In this document: in pieces, positions 9,257 through 18,911 of the stretch | How positions within the stretch are numbered: position 1 is the stretch's first letter | How the letters are laid out: every line of letters begins with the position of its first letter | Source of the DNA: Nitrospirota bacterium | Lineage (GTDB): Bacteria; Nitrospirota; Thermodesulfovibrionia; Thermodesulfovibrionales; UBA6898 | Assembly (NCBI GenBank): GCA_016235245.1 | Contig: JACRLO010000015.1 | Location: forward strand, 43,646 to 107,645 | Direction: 5' to 3' | DNA length: 64,000 nucleotides | Made by a program: the position numbers and the translations under genes | The notes under the pieces: model-generated | The model's database searches: none | Told to the model about the DNA's origin: nothing | The model's input: only the letters and a program-made list of their open reading frames with translations

Positions 9257-9973
9257 ATGCGTAAAATAGTAATGGTTGTCTGTTGTCTTTTTTTTGCTGT
9301 AGCAACGGTTTCCGCTGATATCTACAAATACGTAGATGAAAACGGCGTTGTCTGCTTCACGGATGCGCCGTACGGGAAAAAGCCTCAGCAGGTCAGCAGC
9401 GACAGGACAAGTGACAAAAAAGCGGCGAAGGCAGAGCAGCCGGCAGCTGCTATTGCATTCCCCAGGGATTATTCGCAGTATATCCACAAGGCTGCCTCAA
9501 AATATGCGCTTGAGCCTGAACTGATCAAGGCCGTGATAAAGACAGAGTCCAACGGCAACCATAGGGCTATTTCCCGGAAAGGTGCAAAAGGGCTTATGCA
9601 GCTCATGCCGTCGACCGCAAGAGATATGAACGTTTCCAATCCTTTTGACCCTGAGGAGAATATCGAAGGGGGAACCAGATACCTGAAATATCTCCTTGAG
9701 CGCTTCAATGGGAATATGACTCTTGCGCTTGCTGCGTATAATTCCGGTCCCGGCACGGTTGAAAAATATGGGAATGTGCCTCCAATCGATGAGACCCGTC
9801 AATATGTGAAAAGGATATTTAATCTGTACAATGGCAGAAAGAGTTATACGTTTGCCGATGCGAGCGTTGCTCCCCGCGAGAAAATAGCCCCTATTTACAA
9901 AGTGGTTCTTGAAGATGGCACGGTCCTCTTCACAAACGCTACACTCGAAAAGAATAATAAGACCAGGATGTAA
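9257..9973 (+). CDS. Soluble lytic murein transglycosylase (SLT) with DUF4124 modules
   Basis: 238 residues. Signal peptide 1-21 (MRKIVMVVCC...SA), then a DUF4124 module (IYKYVDENGVVCFTDAP, about 22-40), a Lys/Ala linker, and an SLT domain (about 72-190). The catalytic Glu is in IKTESNGN; GLMQLMP and ALAAYNSGPG motifs are intact. The C-terminus carries a second DUF4124-like strand pair (IYKVVLEDGTVLFTNA). It cleaves periplasmic peptidoglycan glycan strands. It ends directly against nadA (stop then ATG), so the two are cotranscribed. Confidence 0.92.
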   Translation: MRKIVMVVCCLFFAVATVSADIYKYVDENGVVCFTDAPYGKKPQQVSSDRTSDKKAAKAEQPAAAIAFPRDYSQYIHKAASKYALEPELIKAVIKTESNGNHRAISRKGAKGLMQLMPSTARDMNVSNPFDPEENIEGGTRYLKYLLERFNGNMTLALAAYNSGPGTVEKYGNVPPIDETRQYVKRIFNLYNGRKSYTFADASVAPREKIAPIYKVVLEDGTVLFTNATLEKNNKTRM

Positions 9974-10960
9974 ATGACGCCAGATCTCTCCGCCCTTCGG
10001 GATCAGATTCTGAGGTTCAAGCAGGAAAAGCGCGCAATAATTCTGGCCCATAACTATCAGCGGGACGAGGTTCAGGAGGTCGCTGATTTTGTCGGTGACT
10101 CCCTTGAACTTTCCCGTATCGCGGCAACACAGGAATGCGAAATGATCGTATTTTGCGGCGTCCATTTCATGGCCGAGAGCGCTTCGATACTTTCGCCTGA
10201 CAAGACCGTTCTCTTACCCGAGATTGATGCCGGCTGTCCTATGGCAGATATGATCAGCGTCGATGCGCCGCGGCCTGTGAGGAAGAGCTTCCCCGGTTTT
10301 GATAATCCTCCTGCGTATGTCTATCCCCCTGAGTTTACGCTGAAAGAGATGAAGAAGGCGAATCCCGGCGTTCCGGTTGTCGCTTATGTGAATACTACTG
10401 CTGAGGTCAAGGCAGAAAGCGATATCTGCTGCACGTCAGCCAATGTCGTGAAGGTCATTGACTCTCTGCCGGGTGATACCGTTATCTGTGTTCCGGACAA
10501 GAATCTTTCGATGTGGGCGGCACGGAACTCGAATAAAAAGGTCATTGCGTGGGACGGTTACTGCAATGTGCATGAGCGTGTTACGGTAAGGGATATCCAG
10601 GAGGCACGGTCACAGCACCCGCAGGCAGTTATCATGGCGCATCCTGAGTGCCCTATCGGGGTGCTTGAGATCGCCGATCATGTTACCAGCACATCGGGCA
10701 TGATCAGGTTTGCTCATACCTCTTCGGCAAAAGTGTTTGTTGTGGGCACCGAGATCGGCCTCATGTTCAGGCTTAGAAAAGAAAATCCCGACAAGACCTT
10801 TTATGCACTCAGGAAGGACATGATATGTCCGAACATGAAGAAAACCACACTCCAGAGTGTTCTGCGGGCCTTCCAGAATGAAACGTATGTCGTTAAAGTG
10901 CCGGAAGAGATTCGTATCAGGGCAAAAAAGGCGCTCGACAGGATGCTCGAAGTTTCCTAG
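9974..10960 (+). CDS. nadA: Quinolinate synthase A
   Basis: Condenses iminoaspartate with dihydroxyacetone phosphate to quinolinate in de novo NAD synthesis. 328 residues, typical of the long NadA form. Visible features: LAHNYQRDEVQEVADFVGDSLELS, CGVHFMAESA, CCTSANV, HPECP and CPNMKKTTL. Three cysteines in these segments ligate the [4Fe-4S] cluster in this family. The ATG follows the stop of the transglycosylase gene immediately. nadB and nadC are not in the window. Confidence 0.96.
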   Translation: MTPDLSALRDQILRFKQEKRAIILAHNYQRDEVQEVADFVGDSLELSRIAATQECEMIVFCGVHFMAESASILSPDKTVLLPEIDAGCPMADMISVDAPRPVRKSFPGFDNPPAYVYPPEFTLKEMKKANPGVPVVAYVNTTAEVKAESDICCTSANVVKVIDSLPGDTVICVPDKNLSMWAARNSNKKVIAWDGYCNVHERVTVRDIQEARSQHPQAVIMAHPECPIGVLEIADHVTSTSGMIRFAHTSSAKVFVVGTEIGLMFRLRKENPDKTFYALRKDMICPNMKKTTLQSVLRAFQNETYVVKVPEEIRIRAKKALDRMLEVS

Positions 10961-11009
10961 GCTGATTGAATACACGCGTATCCCCGACAAATAACCCCGA
11001 ACAGATACA

Positions 11010-12155
11010 ATGAATCCCCTTGAACAGAAGATTGCGGAACGGATAAGGAGAGAAGGGCCCATTACCTTTGAGTCTTTCATGGCTATGGCCCTCTATGACC
11101 CTGAATTCGGCTATTATGTTTCCCGGGGGCAGCGGATTGGCAGAGAAGGGGATTTCTACACCAGCTCCCATCTTCACCCCGTATTCGGTGCAATGATCGG
11201 CAAACAGATCAGGGAGATGTGGGAATGTATCGGTTCTCCCGAGGGGTTTACAATTATTGAGATGGGCGCAGGAGAAGGATATGTCTGCAAGGATATGCTC
11301 GATTATCTGGCACGTTTGGGGAGTGAGGAACAGGGAACCGGGGGCGGTTTTTTCCAAACGCTGCGGTATGTTATTGTGGAGAGAAACGAACTTCAGCGTA
11401 AACGTCAGCAGGAGCTGCTGAGTATATATAAGGAAAAGATTGCGTGGATTTCAGCTGTCAGGGAAGCGGGGACGATCAGGGGCTGCATATTTTCGAACGA
11501 GCTCCTTGACGCTTTCCCTGTTCATCTCCTGAGGATGGAGGGCCGGCTCAAAGAGGTCTATCTCAGCCATGACGGCACCAGTTTTCATGAGCAGACCGGA
11601 GAGCTCTCGACAGATGATATCGACAACTATTTCAGTGATACCGGGATCGCGATCGAGACCGGATATACCACGGAAGTGAATCTGCGCATCCGCGGCTGGC
11701 TGCAGGATATCAGCGCTGTTTTGGAAAAAGGGTTTGTCTTTACGATTGACTACGGCCATCCGGCAGAAGAATATTATAGCGATGACAGGAACAGGGGTAC
11801 GCTTCTTTGCTATCACAACCATGAGGTTAGCGAAGACCCCTATATACATATCGGCGACCAGGATATGACCAGCCACGTGAACTTCTCATCAGTCAGGCGC
11901 TGGGGGGAAGAGGCAGGATTGAAGCCCCTGGGCTACTGCAGTCAGGGTGCGTTTTTTCTTGCCATGGGTATCGATCAGGAGATTGCAAAACTCGCCGAGA
12001 CTTCAGCTGATTATCTTATTGAATTGAGCCGCATCAAAACACTCTTTCTTCCTCAGGGTATGGGTGAATCGCACAAGGTGCTCATACAATACAAGGGCGA
12101 TGGGACTCCTGCGCTGCGGGCATTTTCTATAAGGAACCAGCTGCGGTTCCTGTAA
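11010..12155 (+). CDS. Class I SAM-dependent methyltransferase, MidA/NDUFAF7 (DUF185) family
   Basis: 381 residues with the family hallmarks: an N-terminal EQKIAERIRREGPITFESFMAMALYDP segment, GEGDFYTSSHLHPVFG, SAM loop IIEMGAGEGYVCKDML and SNELLDAFPVH. The mitochondrial homologue methylates an arginine of complex I subunit NDUFS2; the bacterial substrate is not established. The 3' end overlaps the convergent TIM-barrel gene by 29 nt. Confidence 0.9.
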   Translation: MNPLEQKIAERIRREGPITFESFMAMALYDPEFGYYVSRGQRIGREGDFYTSSHLHPVFGAMIGKQIREMWECIGSPEGFTIIEMGAGEGYVCKDMLDYLARLGSEEQGTGGGFFQTLRYVIVERNELQRKRQQELLSIYKEKIAWISAVREAGTIRGCIFSNELLDAFPVHLLRMEGRLKEVYLSHDGTSFHEQTGELSTDDIDNYFSDTGIAIETGYTTEVNLRIRGWLQDISAVLEKGFVFTIDYGHPAEEYYSDDRNRGTLLCYHNHEVSEDPYIHIGDQDMTSHVNFSSVRRWGEEAGLKPLGYCSQGAFFLAMGIDQEIAKLAETSADYLIELSRIKTLFLPQGMGESHKVLIQYKGDGTPALRAFSIRNQLRFL

Positions 12156-12903
12156 ATCGGGCGATATTTTCCATTGATCGCATCACCTTATCCGGTGAAT
12201 GTGCTTCAATGGTATATATACAGTCCCTGTTTTTCAGCAGATGGAAGAACTTGCCGAAATCAAATGTCCCCTCGCCAACCGGAAGGTGCTGGTCTGATGA
12301 CTTGTCATTGTCATGAAGATGAAGTTCGATGATATGCGGGTTCAATGCCGCCAACCAGTCTTCAAGCCTGACCTTTGAGAAGAGATTGCAATGGCCGGTA
12401 TCGAAACAGATGCCGAAGTTCTCAGCGTTCATATGCTCCATAAGCATCTTCAGGTTTGACGGCTCGTCCTCGAAAATGTTCTCAATTGCCAGCGCAACGC
12501 CGATATCAAGGGCTCTTTTGTTGAGCGGCTGCCAGGTAAGAAGGCTCATTTCGAGCCACCAGTCCTGCTTCAGAGCATACCGCCATTTCTCATATCCTGA
12601 ATGGCAGACGACCGCTTTTGGTCGCAATATCTCTGCGACATCGAGTATATGATTAAGTCTCGTCATGGTGGATTTCCTGACGAGAGAATCAACTGCGCCT
12701 GGCGAAAGGTCCATGAAAGGTGCATGAAACGACAGCGATGGGTTGTGGTCAAGAAGTTTTTTTGCCTTCCGGACATCGCCCAGGGTTATGGAATCAAGTA
12801 CATCACCGGTAAAGTATAGCTCTAGATTCAGCGATTTTTCCCTGATAAGATCAAGATGCTCGGTCAGTCTGTTGAAAGGGACGTGAACGTGAGGAGAGAT
12901 CAC
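12127..12903 (-). CDS. Sugar phosphate isomerase/epimerase-type TIM barrel (AP endonuclease 2-like)
   Basis: 258 residues with the fold signatures of the xylose-isomerase-like TIM-barrel superfamily: [52 protein letters not shown] and the metal-binding YTIEAHS. Metal ligands (Glu, Asp, His) appear conserved. Substrate unknown. The start overlaps the stop of the upstream FmdB-type zinc ribbon gene by 4 nt (ATGA), so they form an operon. Confidence 0.85.
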   Translation of the reverse strand: MISPHVHVPFNRLTEHLDLIREKSLNLELYFTGDVLDSITLGDVRKAKKLLDHNPSLSFHAPFMDLSPGAVDSLVRKSTMTRLNHILDVAEILRPKAVVCHSGYEKWRYALKQDWWLEMSLLTWQPLNKRALDIGVALAIENIFEDEPSNLKMLMEHMNAENFGICFDTGHCNLFSKVRLEDWLAALNPHIIELHLHDNDKSSDQHLPVGEGTFDFGKFFHLLKNRDCIYTIEAHSPDKVMRSMENIARFTGTAAGSL

Positions 12904-13280
12904 TCTTTGGACTTCTGTGCTGTCTTAGGCTCAGATTTTGACTCTTTCTTTGTCTCTGTCCCTGCAGCGTTTTCCGTTTTTTCCTTCTTTGTCTCTTTCC
13001 CTGTTGTACTGTCGGTCTTTTCTTTCTTTGTCTCTTTCTGTGCGGTGCTGTCTGCTTTTTCCTTCTTATCTGCGACTTCATTTGCGCTGCTCTTGCGGTT
13101 CTTGTCAGCATAGTCAGTCACGTACCAGCCTGAGCCTTTCAGGACAAACGAAGTGCTCGAAATCAACTTCTTCAGCCTGCCGCCGCATTTCTCACAGACA
13201 GTCAGAGGCTTTGCAGTGATTTTCTGCATGACCTCATGTTCTATTCCGCACTTCTCGCATTTGTACTCATAAATCGGCAT
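12900..13280 (-). CDS. FmdB-type zinc ribbon protein with repetitive charged tail
   Basis: 126 residues. The N-terminal 41 residues are the FmdB/CxxC_CxxC_SSSS domain: [12 protein letters not shown], then CEKCGG and the [18 protein letters not shown] segment. From about residue 62 the protein is low-complexity Lys/Glu/Thr, built on a period of about 15 residues ([11 protein letters not shown] type), visible in DNA as 45-nt direct repeats at 12975-13060. FmdB was proposed as a regulator of formamidase/amidase genes, but the function is not established. Good SD (GGAGGTATTGGAG) before ATG. Confidence 0.88.
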   Translation of the reverse strand: MPIYEYKCEKCGIEHEVMQKITAKPLTVCEKCGGRLKKLISSTSFVLKGSGWYVTDYADKNRKSSANEVADKKEKADSTAQKETKKEKTDSTTGKETKKEKTENAAGTETKKESKSEPKTAQKSKE

Positions 13281-13374
13281 ACTCCAATACCTCCAATGCT
13301 AAGCTAACTATATAATATAACTGAATAATTGTGCTGGGGTCAACGAATCGGCACACCCTCGTTGATTGTTTGGG

Positions 13375-13380
13375 TATAAT
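13375..13380 (+). promoter_or_regulatory. -10 box of coaE (leaderless type)
   Basis: Perfect TATAAT with no convincing -35. The start codon begins 6 nt downstream of the last base, at the expected transcription start. Confidence 0.4.
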
Positions 13381-13385
13381 GAATC

Positions 13386-13982
13386 ATGTTTGTCGTGGCA
13401 CTTACGGGAAATTTCGGCATGGGGAAGAGCTCAGTGGCGTCACTGTTCAGGGAATGCGGTGCCTATACGCTTGACTGTGATGCGATTGTCGCAGACCTTC
13501 TCCAAAGAAAGGCGGTCATTGACAAGATCAGCATGCTGCTTGGCCCCGAGGTTCTGAACCTTGACCACAAGCTTAATAAGAGTGTTGTTGCTGATATTAT
13601 TTTTCAGAGTAATACAGCACGAAGAAGAATCGAGGCATTGCTGCACCCGCTGGTCTTTAAGGCGATGGAAGCCTCAATAAAGAAGCTCAGGGGGGATAAT
13701 TGTCTGGTGATCGTAGAAGTACCCCTGCTTTTTGAGTCCGGTTTTCAAAAACGGTTCAACAGGACCATCACTGTGTACACAAACCAGAAGACTTCCCTTG
13801 CCCGGCTTAAGGAAAAAGGCGTTTCCCGTAAGGCTGCTCTGGCAAGACTGCATGCCCAGTTGGACATACGCCAGAAGAAGCGTCTTGCTGATTATGTAAT
13901 TGATAACAATGGAACGAGGCGGCAAACTTTGGTTCAGGTAAGGAAGATCTATAAGGCTCTGAGGGACGATAATACTCCGTAG
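13386..13982 (+). CDS. coaE: Dephospho-CoA kinase
   Basis: Last step of CoA synthesis, ATP-dependent phosphorylation of dephospho-CoA. 198 residues with P-loop LTGNFGMGKSSVAS, the substrate-binding D-C-D-A-I segment, HPLVFK, and VEVPLLFESGF. TATAAT at 13375-13380 ends 5 nt before ATG and there is no SD, so the mRNA may be leaderless. Followed by a 183-nt gap in which I see nothing definite. Confidence 0.93.
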   Translation: MFVVALTGNFGMGKSSVASLFRECGAYTLDCDAIVADLLQRKAVIDKISMLLGPEVLNLDHKLNKSVVADIIFQSNTARRRIEALLHPLVFKAMEASIKKLRGDNCLVIVEVPLLFESGFQKRFNRTITVYTNQKTSLARLKEKGVSRKAALARLHAQLDIRQKKRLADYVIDNNGTRRQTLVQVRKIYKALRDDNTP

Positions 13983-14165
13983 TCTGCATATGTAGTTGCC
14001 TTTGCGGTACCCGCTTCTATCACCTGGTATTCCGTTTTACCTCCAGATGCCTTTTTGCCTGGTAGTCTTTTCTGATCAATGACAAATTATCTCTTTTGTG
14101 GTCATATGTATGATCTGTATCAGTATCAGCGTTATTAAAAACTGCTATACTTTGAGTATATCGCT

Positions 14166-16448
14166 ATGTCAAAACAGGGCAAATTAATCGCTAGCTATGC
14201 ATGGGGGGCAGCTGTAATCTGGTCACTTATTATGTCTGGATTACTGTACAGTGATCAAGTCAACCATAAGCGGCAGATGCAGGAACTGGCAAAAGGTGAG
14301 GCAGCGTCTGCTTTCGAGAAAGACCTTATATACAGACGATGGAATACGTCACATGGCGGAGTTTATGTGCCGGTCACGCAAAATACCCCTCCTAACCCCC
14401 ACCTTGCCAACATTCCTGAGCGCGATCTCACCACCACTACGGGAAAGAAACTGACTCTTATGAACCCGGCATATATGACGAGACAGGCGCATGAAATTGC
14501 CGCAAGGGAAAACGGTGTTCTCGGCCATATTACGAGCCTTAACCCTATCCGGCCTGAAAATGAGGCTGACTCGTGGGAAAAGGCTGCTCTTCAGGATTTT
14601 GAGCGCGGGACAACAGAGCATTCCTCTGAAGAACTGATAAATGGCCGGAAATATTTACGGTATATGCGGCCGCTTAAGACAGAGAAAGCCTGTCTTAAAT
14701 GCCATGCCGTTCAGGGATACAAAGAAGGGGATGTCAGGGGCGGCATCAGCATCTCATTGCCGATGGAGCCTTATCTGAAGGTCGATATGGCAGTCTTTCG
14801 TTCACGTCTTGCAACCTATGGTTTTCTCTGGCTGATCGGCCTTGTTCTGATAGGAACCGGTGCAAAACAGCTCATAGGGCAGACGACAAAAATACGTGAA
14901 CAGGAAAAAGTCAAAGAAGAGGCAATCAGGAATGCGAAAGAAGAATGGGAGCGCACCTTCGATGCAATAACGGATCCGATTATGATCCTTGACACAAACT
15001 TCAAAATAATTAAGGCCAACAAGTCAACTGCAGACAGACTGGGCGTATCGGTAAAGGAGGCAGAGGGGTTGACATGCTATGAAGCTGTGCATGGCACTAA
15101 GCAGCCACCGGCATCTTGTCCCCATGTGAAATTGATATCAGATGGGAAGTTTCATGCCGAAGAGATCACCGAGTCAAGACTTGGGGGTTGCTTTCATGTT
15201 ACGGTCTCCCCCATCTGCAGTAATGACGGGACGTTATACGGATCAGTCCATTCCGCGCGTGACATAACCGAACTTAAGAAGGCTGAAGAGCTTGGAAGGA
15301 AACACTCGAAAGACCTCGAAAAACTGCTTTTCATCTCCCGTGAGGTTACACTGACTTCCGATATCAGAGGATTATACCGAATATTTGTATCTGCAGCGAA
15401 AGAGCTTCTTGCCTTTGATTTTTCATCTTTAATGCTTCTTTCAGACGATAAGACCGTATTGACTGTTGCAGACTGTCTCGGATTTCCGGAAACGATAATT
15501 GGGAATTTCAGTCTGGTGGAAGGGCAAGGGCTATCCACCTATGTAGTTAGGACGAAACAGTTCGGGACAGTGCATGACTTCCAGCAGGAAACCAGATTTG
15601 AGGTGCCGTCCCTTGTCATTGAGCTGGGTATCCGGTCGGCGGTTGCAGTGCCGATGATGGTAAAGGATGATATCATAGGCGTACTTATCGGACATACAAA
15701 GAGACTCAGGGAATTCTCGCAGAGGGAAATCGACATGTTTCAACATATCGCCAATCAGGCGGCCATAGCCGTCCGAAATGTTATGACCACGCGTATGCTG
15801 ATGAAGAGCGAGAAGAAGATTCAGGATATAGCATCTTCTTTGGGCGAAGGGCTCTACTCTCTGGATAATGAAGGGTATGTTACCTACATGAATCCAGAGG
15901 CAGAGAAACTGCTTGGCTGGACCATGCAGGAACTTTGCGACAGAAATATCCATGACGTTGTGCATAACTGCAGTTCGGACGGGACTCCTCTGTCGTTTAA
16001 GGAATGTCCAATACATAAAGTCATCAGCACAGGCAGGCGGTTCATATCGAGCGATGAAATCTTTATTCGGAAAGACGGAGCGTCATTCCCTGTCTCGATT
16101 ATTTCAGCTCCCCTGATGGAAGAAGGAATGGTTGTTGCATCAATTACGGCCTTTCGCGATATCAGTGAGAGAAAGCAGATAGAGAAGGAGAGAGAAACGC
16201 TGATTGACGAGCTCCAAAAGGCACTTGCCGAGATCAGAACGTTGCAAGGCATTCTGCCTATATGTTCGTATTGCAAGAAGATCAGGGACGACAAGGGTGC
16301 ATGGACGCAGATGGAACTCTATATCAGCAAACGCACGGATGCCCAATTCAGTCACGGTATCTGCAGCGAATGCGCAAGAAAGGAGTTCCCTCAGTTTTTT
16401 AAGGAGCCCGGGAGCCAGGATGACTCCCCTTCCGCGCAACGTGCATAA
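14166..16448 (+). CDS. Membrane sensor: DUF3365 (c-heme) - PAS - GAF - PAS, no kinase domain
   Basis: 760 residues. Membrane helix about 9-28; periplasmic Tll0287-like/DUF3365 domain (about 30-205) with a c-type heme motif CLKCH near residue 178; second helix about 214-236; PAS (about 260-380, ending ARDITE); GAF (about 395-540); PAS (about 552-680, ending RDISE); short coiled coil. The C-terminal Cys-rich tail (ICSYCKKIRDD...GICSECARKEFP) is common on PAS proteins. There is no HisKA, GGDEF, EAL or other output domain, so signal transfer must be by protein contact. The heme suggests sensing of redox state or a gaseous ligand. Confidence 0.88.
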   Translation: MSKQGKLIASYAWGAAVIWSLIMSGLLYSDQVNHKRQMQELAKGEAASAFEKDLIYRRWNTSHGGVYVPVTQNTPPNPHLANIPERDLTTTTGKKLTLMNPAYMTRQAHEIAARENGVLGHITSLNPIRPENEADSWEKAALQDFERGTTEHSSEELINGRKYLRYMRPLKTEKACLKCHAVQGYKEGDVRGGISISLPMEPYLKVDMAVFRSRLATYGFLWLIGLVLIGTGAKQLIGQTTKIREQEKVKEEAIRNAKEEWERTFDAITDPIMILDTNFKIIKANKSTADRLGVSVKEAEGLTCYEAVHGTKQPPASCPHVKLISDGKFHAEEITESRLGGCFHVTVSPICSNDGTLYGSVHSARDITELKKAEELGRKHSKDLEKLLFISREVTLTSDIRGLYRIFVSAAKELLAFDFSSLMLLSDDKTVLTVADCLGFPETIIGNFSLVEGQGLSTYVVRTKQFGTVHDFQQETRFEVPSLVIELGIRSAVAVPMMVKDDIIGVLIGHTKRLREFSQREIDMFQHIANQAAIAVRNVMTTRMLMKSEKKIQDIASSLGEGLYSLDNEGYVTYMNPEAEKLLGWTMQELCDRNIHDVVHNCSSDGTPLSFKECPIHKVISTGRRFISSDEIFIRKDGASFPVSIISAPLMEEGMVVASITAFRDISERKQIEKERETLIDELQKALAEIRTLQGILPICSYCKKIRDDKGAWTQMELYISKRTDAQFSHGICSECARKEFPQFFKEPGSQDDSPSAQRA

Positions 16449-16510
16449 TTGCATTAACGCAGCCTGAGGAAGAAGCGTTTCAATGATCCCCACCCATCAG
16501 AAAAGGCGGG

Positions 16511-18415
16511 TCAGTAAGGGGCAGCGTCGATCCTGATTTCGATGTCTCTTGTATTTTTGAATCGTGATACCACCGCTCGTGCTGCAGCATGCAGGACCTT
16601 TCTTTCAGCGTGTTTGAGCAGGAACGAGTGCTCGATCCCTTTTCTTGTCTTTTTCTCCGTCGGTCCGAGGATCTCAACCGGTTCTTTTGATTCTCTGATG
16701 ATCTTCATGATCTTGTCTGCAAGCTCTGCATTTCCATAGACCAGGATGTTTAGCATCTTTGAATAGGGCGGAAACTGCAGCGCCGCCCTCATCGCAAGTT
16801 CTTCTGTAACGAACGCCTCATAATTATTGTCTCGCAGATGCCGGAACATCGGGTCCTGGGGAAAGCGCGTCTGGACGATGACCTCGCCTTTTGCTGACAC
16901 AAGATCACGAACTGCGACTATCTCCTGATATGTCTTTTCACGTGCCCGAAAATCCGGAATATTGAGACTGTTGTCAACATTGAGAAGCGCAGCCAGAGAA
17001 AAACTATTATTGGGGTTGAGGCGTTTTGTCAGCATCTTTGTGCCTACAATGATCCGGGCATCATCAGTGGCGATGTTTTTCAAAAGACCCTCTATTTCTG
17101 TTTTTTTGCCCGCACTGTCACTGTCAAAGCGCAGGGGATCGATATTGAAAAGATCCCTGAGATCTTCTTCGATCCTCTGTGTCCCGGCCCCAAGCTGTTC
17201 AATATTGGGACTGCTGCATTTGGAGCATACATCAGGAACAGAAAGAGATTTGGCGCAGTAGTGACATGCAAGGAGGTTCCTGTCTTTATGAAGCACCAGG
17301 GGAATGCCGCAGTCAGGGCATGATGCCGTATTGTTACAGTCTGCGCAGTGAAGAAATGTTGAATGACCCCTTCTGTTGATGATGAAGAGTATCCGTCCAT
17401 TCTTCTGCAGAACCCGGCGAGCCCTGTCGATTACCGTATCGGAGAGATAAGCGCGGCGTTTTTTTCCGAACCGCAGGTCGGCGAGCCTTATCGCCGGCGT
17501 CGGTGCTGTTGTCTTCAGCCTGATGAGATTATATTTGCCGGATTGAGCGTTGAACCATGAATCCATTGACGGCGACGGTGACATGAGTAGTACGGGAACC
17601 CCTTCCAGGTAACCCCTCATGACTGCGGTGTCCCGGACATTGAGCCTGATCCCTTCCTCAGACTTATGCGAAGACGAATGTTCATCGATCACCATGATAA
17701 GCGACAGTTCTTTCACGGGGGCGAAGAGTGCCATTCGGGTGCCGATAATAATGTCATGTTTCCCGGTTATAATGCTGTCGATGCTCTCTGAACGCCTGCC
17801 GGCTGCCATGTCGCTGTGAAGAATGCAGGCCCTTTCTCCGTATTCGGCCCTGATTGCCTGGTAGAACAGCTCTGCCTGGGAGATCTCCGGGAAGAGGACA
17901 ATAACACTGCTGCGCGACCGGAGCATGGATGCTGCGGCAGAGTATTCATGGATAACCGTAGGGGTAAACAGGAGCGATGTCTGGTAATGCTTTTGGCCGA
18001 CAGCAGCCTGAAGTTCAGACAGGTCACCCTCCGGAAGGTCGATCAACGGCGCCATTTCAGCGGAAGTCGGCTCATCGGTATTCCTGCGCTTTGTTTTTTT
18101 GAAGATTTCCCTTGGGAATGACTGTTTCAGGACTAGGCCCTCAGGAGCAAGGAAGTATTCTGACATCCATGCAATCAGTTTGAGCGCGGCAGCGCTGTAG
18201 ACCGGCGTGCTGCCGTGGATCTCTGTGATATCCTTAAGACGTCCGGCAGGAGGAATGGTATTTATTCTATAAATGAGACCCTTTGCCATACTCTTCTTGA
18301 GCGGTGCGGAAACGATCATGCCCGGCTTAGCCAGAAGTTCCAGGCTTTCAGGGCAGCGGTATGTGAGAGGCCCCAGGTTAATGGGGAATATGATGTCAAA
18401 GCATGGTATGCTCAC
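16511..18415 (-). CDS. priA: Primosomal protein N' (PriA), degenerate helicase motifs
   Basis: 634 residues aligning over the whole PriA architecture: N-terminal DNA-binding region, helicase lobes, four CxxC zinc pairs (CADC, CPDC, CHYC, CSKC, about 355-405), GAGTQRIEEDL and C-terminal domain. The catalytic motifs are eroded. The expected GVTGSGKTE P-loop is replaced by FTPTVIHEYSA, DEEH by DEHS, GSATP by SPSPS, and motif VI GRAGR by VRDLVSAKG. It probably recognises forks and loads the primosome without ATP-driven unwinding, like the described Deinococcus PriA pseudohelicase (inference). Located 38 nt downstream of ppnP. Confidence 0.9.
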   Translation of the reverse strand: MSIPCFDIIFPINLGPLTYRCPESLELLAKPGMIVSAPLKKSMAKGLIYRINTIPPAGRLKDITEIHGSTPVYSAAALKLIAWMSEYFLAPEGLVLKQSFPREIFKKTKRRNTDEPTSAEMAPLIDLPEGDLSELQAAVGQKHYQTSLLFTPTVIHEYSAAASMLRSRSSVIVLFPEISQAELFYQAIRAEYGERACILHSDMAAGRRSESIDSIITGKHDIIIGTRMALFAPVKELSLIMVIDEHSSSHKSEEGIRLNVRDTAVMRGYLEGVPVLLMSPSPSMDSWFNAQSGKYNLIRLKTTAPTPAIRLADLRFGKKRRAYLSDTVIDRARRVLQKNGRILFIINRRGHSTFLHCADCNNTASCPDCGIPLVLHKDRNLLACHYCAKSLSVPDVCSKCSSPNIEQLGAGTQRIEEDLRDLFNIDPLRFDSDSAGKKTEIEGLLKNIATDDARIIVGTKMLTKRLNPNNSFSLAALLNVDNSLNIPDFRAREKTYQEIVAVRDLVSAKGEVIVQTRFPQDPMFRHLRDNNYEAFVTEELAMRAALQFPPYSKMLNILVYGNAELADKIMKIIRESKEPVEILGPTEKKTRKGIEHSFLLKHAERKVLHAAARAVVSRFKNTRDIEIRIDAAPY

Positions 18416-18453
18416 TATTCAGCCTGCATGCATGGTGCTTGCAGCGACGACTG

Positions 18454-18771
18454 TTATGCCTTGATAAAAGAGCAGCAATAGTCGCTGACGGTCTTCACTT
18501 TCATGGTGAATTTCGAATTTGCAGGGACCTCGAAGGATTCTCCTCCCCTGATCGTCTGCCATGAATTCTGGTTGGGTAAGAGCAGGTCAAGTTCGCCTGA
18601 AAGGATCTCCATGATCTCTCTGTCTCCCGTATTGAACTCATACTCGCCGGGCAGCATAACGCCAAGGGTCTTCTTCTCGCCATTCTGGAATATGACTGTC
18701 CTGCTCGTTACGCCGCCATTAAAATAAATGTTCGCTTTTTTTACGATTGTTACATCCTTGAATTCAGACAT
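18454..18771 (-). CDS. ppnP: Pyrimidine/purine nucleoside phosphorylase PpnP (DUF1255)
   Basis: A 105-residue cupin-fold protein, full length for PpnP/Yai[51 protein letters not shown] and a final YCCSFI. The E. coli enzyme phosphorolyses several nucleosides. Lies just upstream of priA on the same strand; the shared transcript is probably incidental. Confidence 0.92.
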   Translation of the reverse strand: MSEFKDVTIVKKANIYFNGGVTSRTVIFQNGEKKTLGVMLPGEYEFNTGDREIMEILSGELDLLLPNQNSWQTIRGGESFEVPANSKFTMKVKTVSDYCCSFIKA

Positions 18772-18865
18772 AGAGACACCTCACATGGATAAAATTGTAT
18801 GTCAGCAGCGCAGACAGGACGTATCTTAGCAGATGCGGAATAAGTGAGTAAATCAGGGCAGATGA

Positions 18866-18905
18866 AAAAGAAGAAGCTCCCTATTTTGCAGGAGCTTCTT
18901 CTTTT
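18866..18905 (-). terminator. Intrinsic terminator of the first cold-shock gene
   Basis: Perfect 15-bp stem (18866-18880 with 18891-18905), 10-nt loop; on the minus strand the right arm ends in a T run. It sits 6 nt past the cold-shock protein stop. Confidence 0.8.
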
Positions 18906-18911
18906 CAATAA

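Noticed and set aside
12975..13060. Direct repeats considered as a CRISPR array
   Set aside because: Repeats are in frame in a coding region, imperfect, and without unique spacers.
13983..14165. tRNA or other structured RNA in the gap after coaE
   Set aside because: No cloverleaf, no CCA end and no strong hairpin seen.
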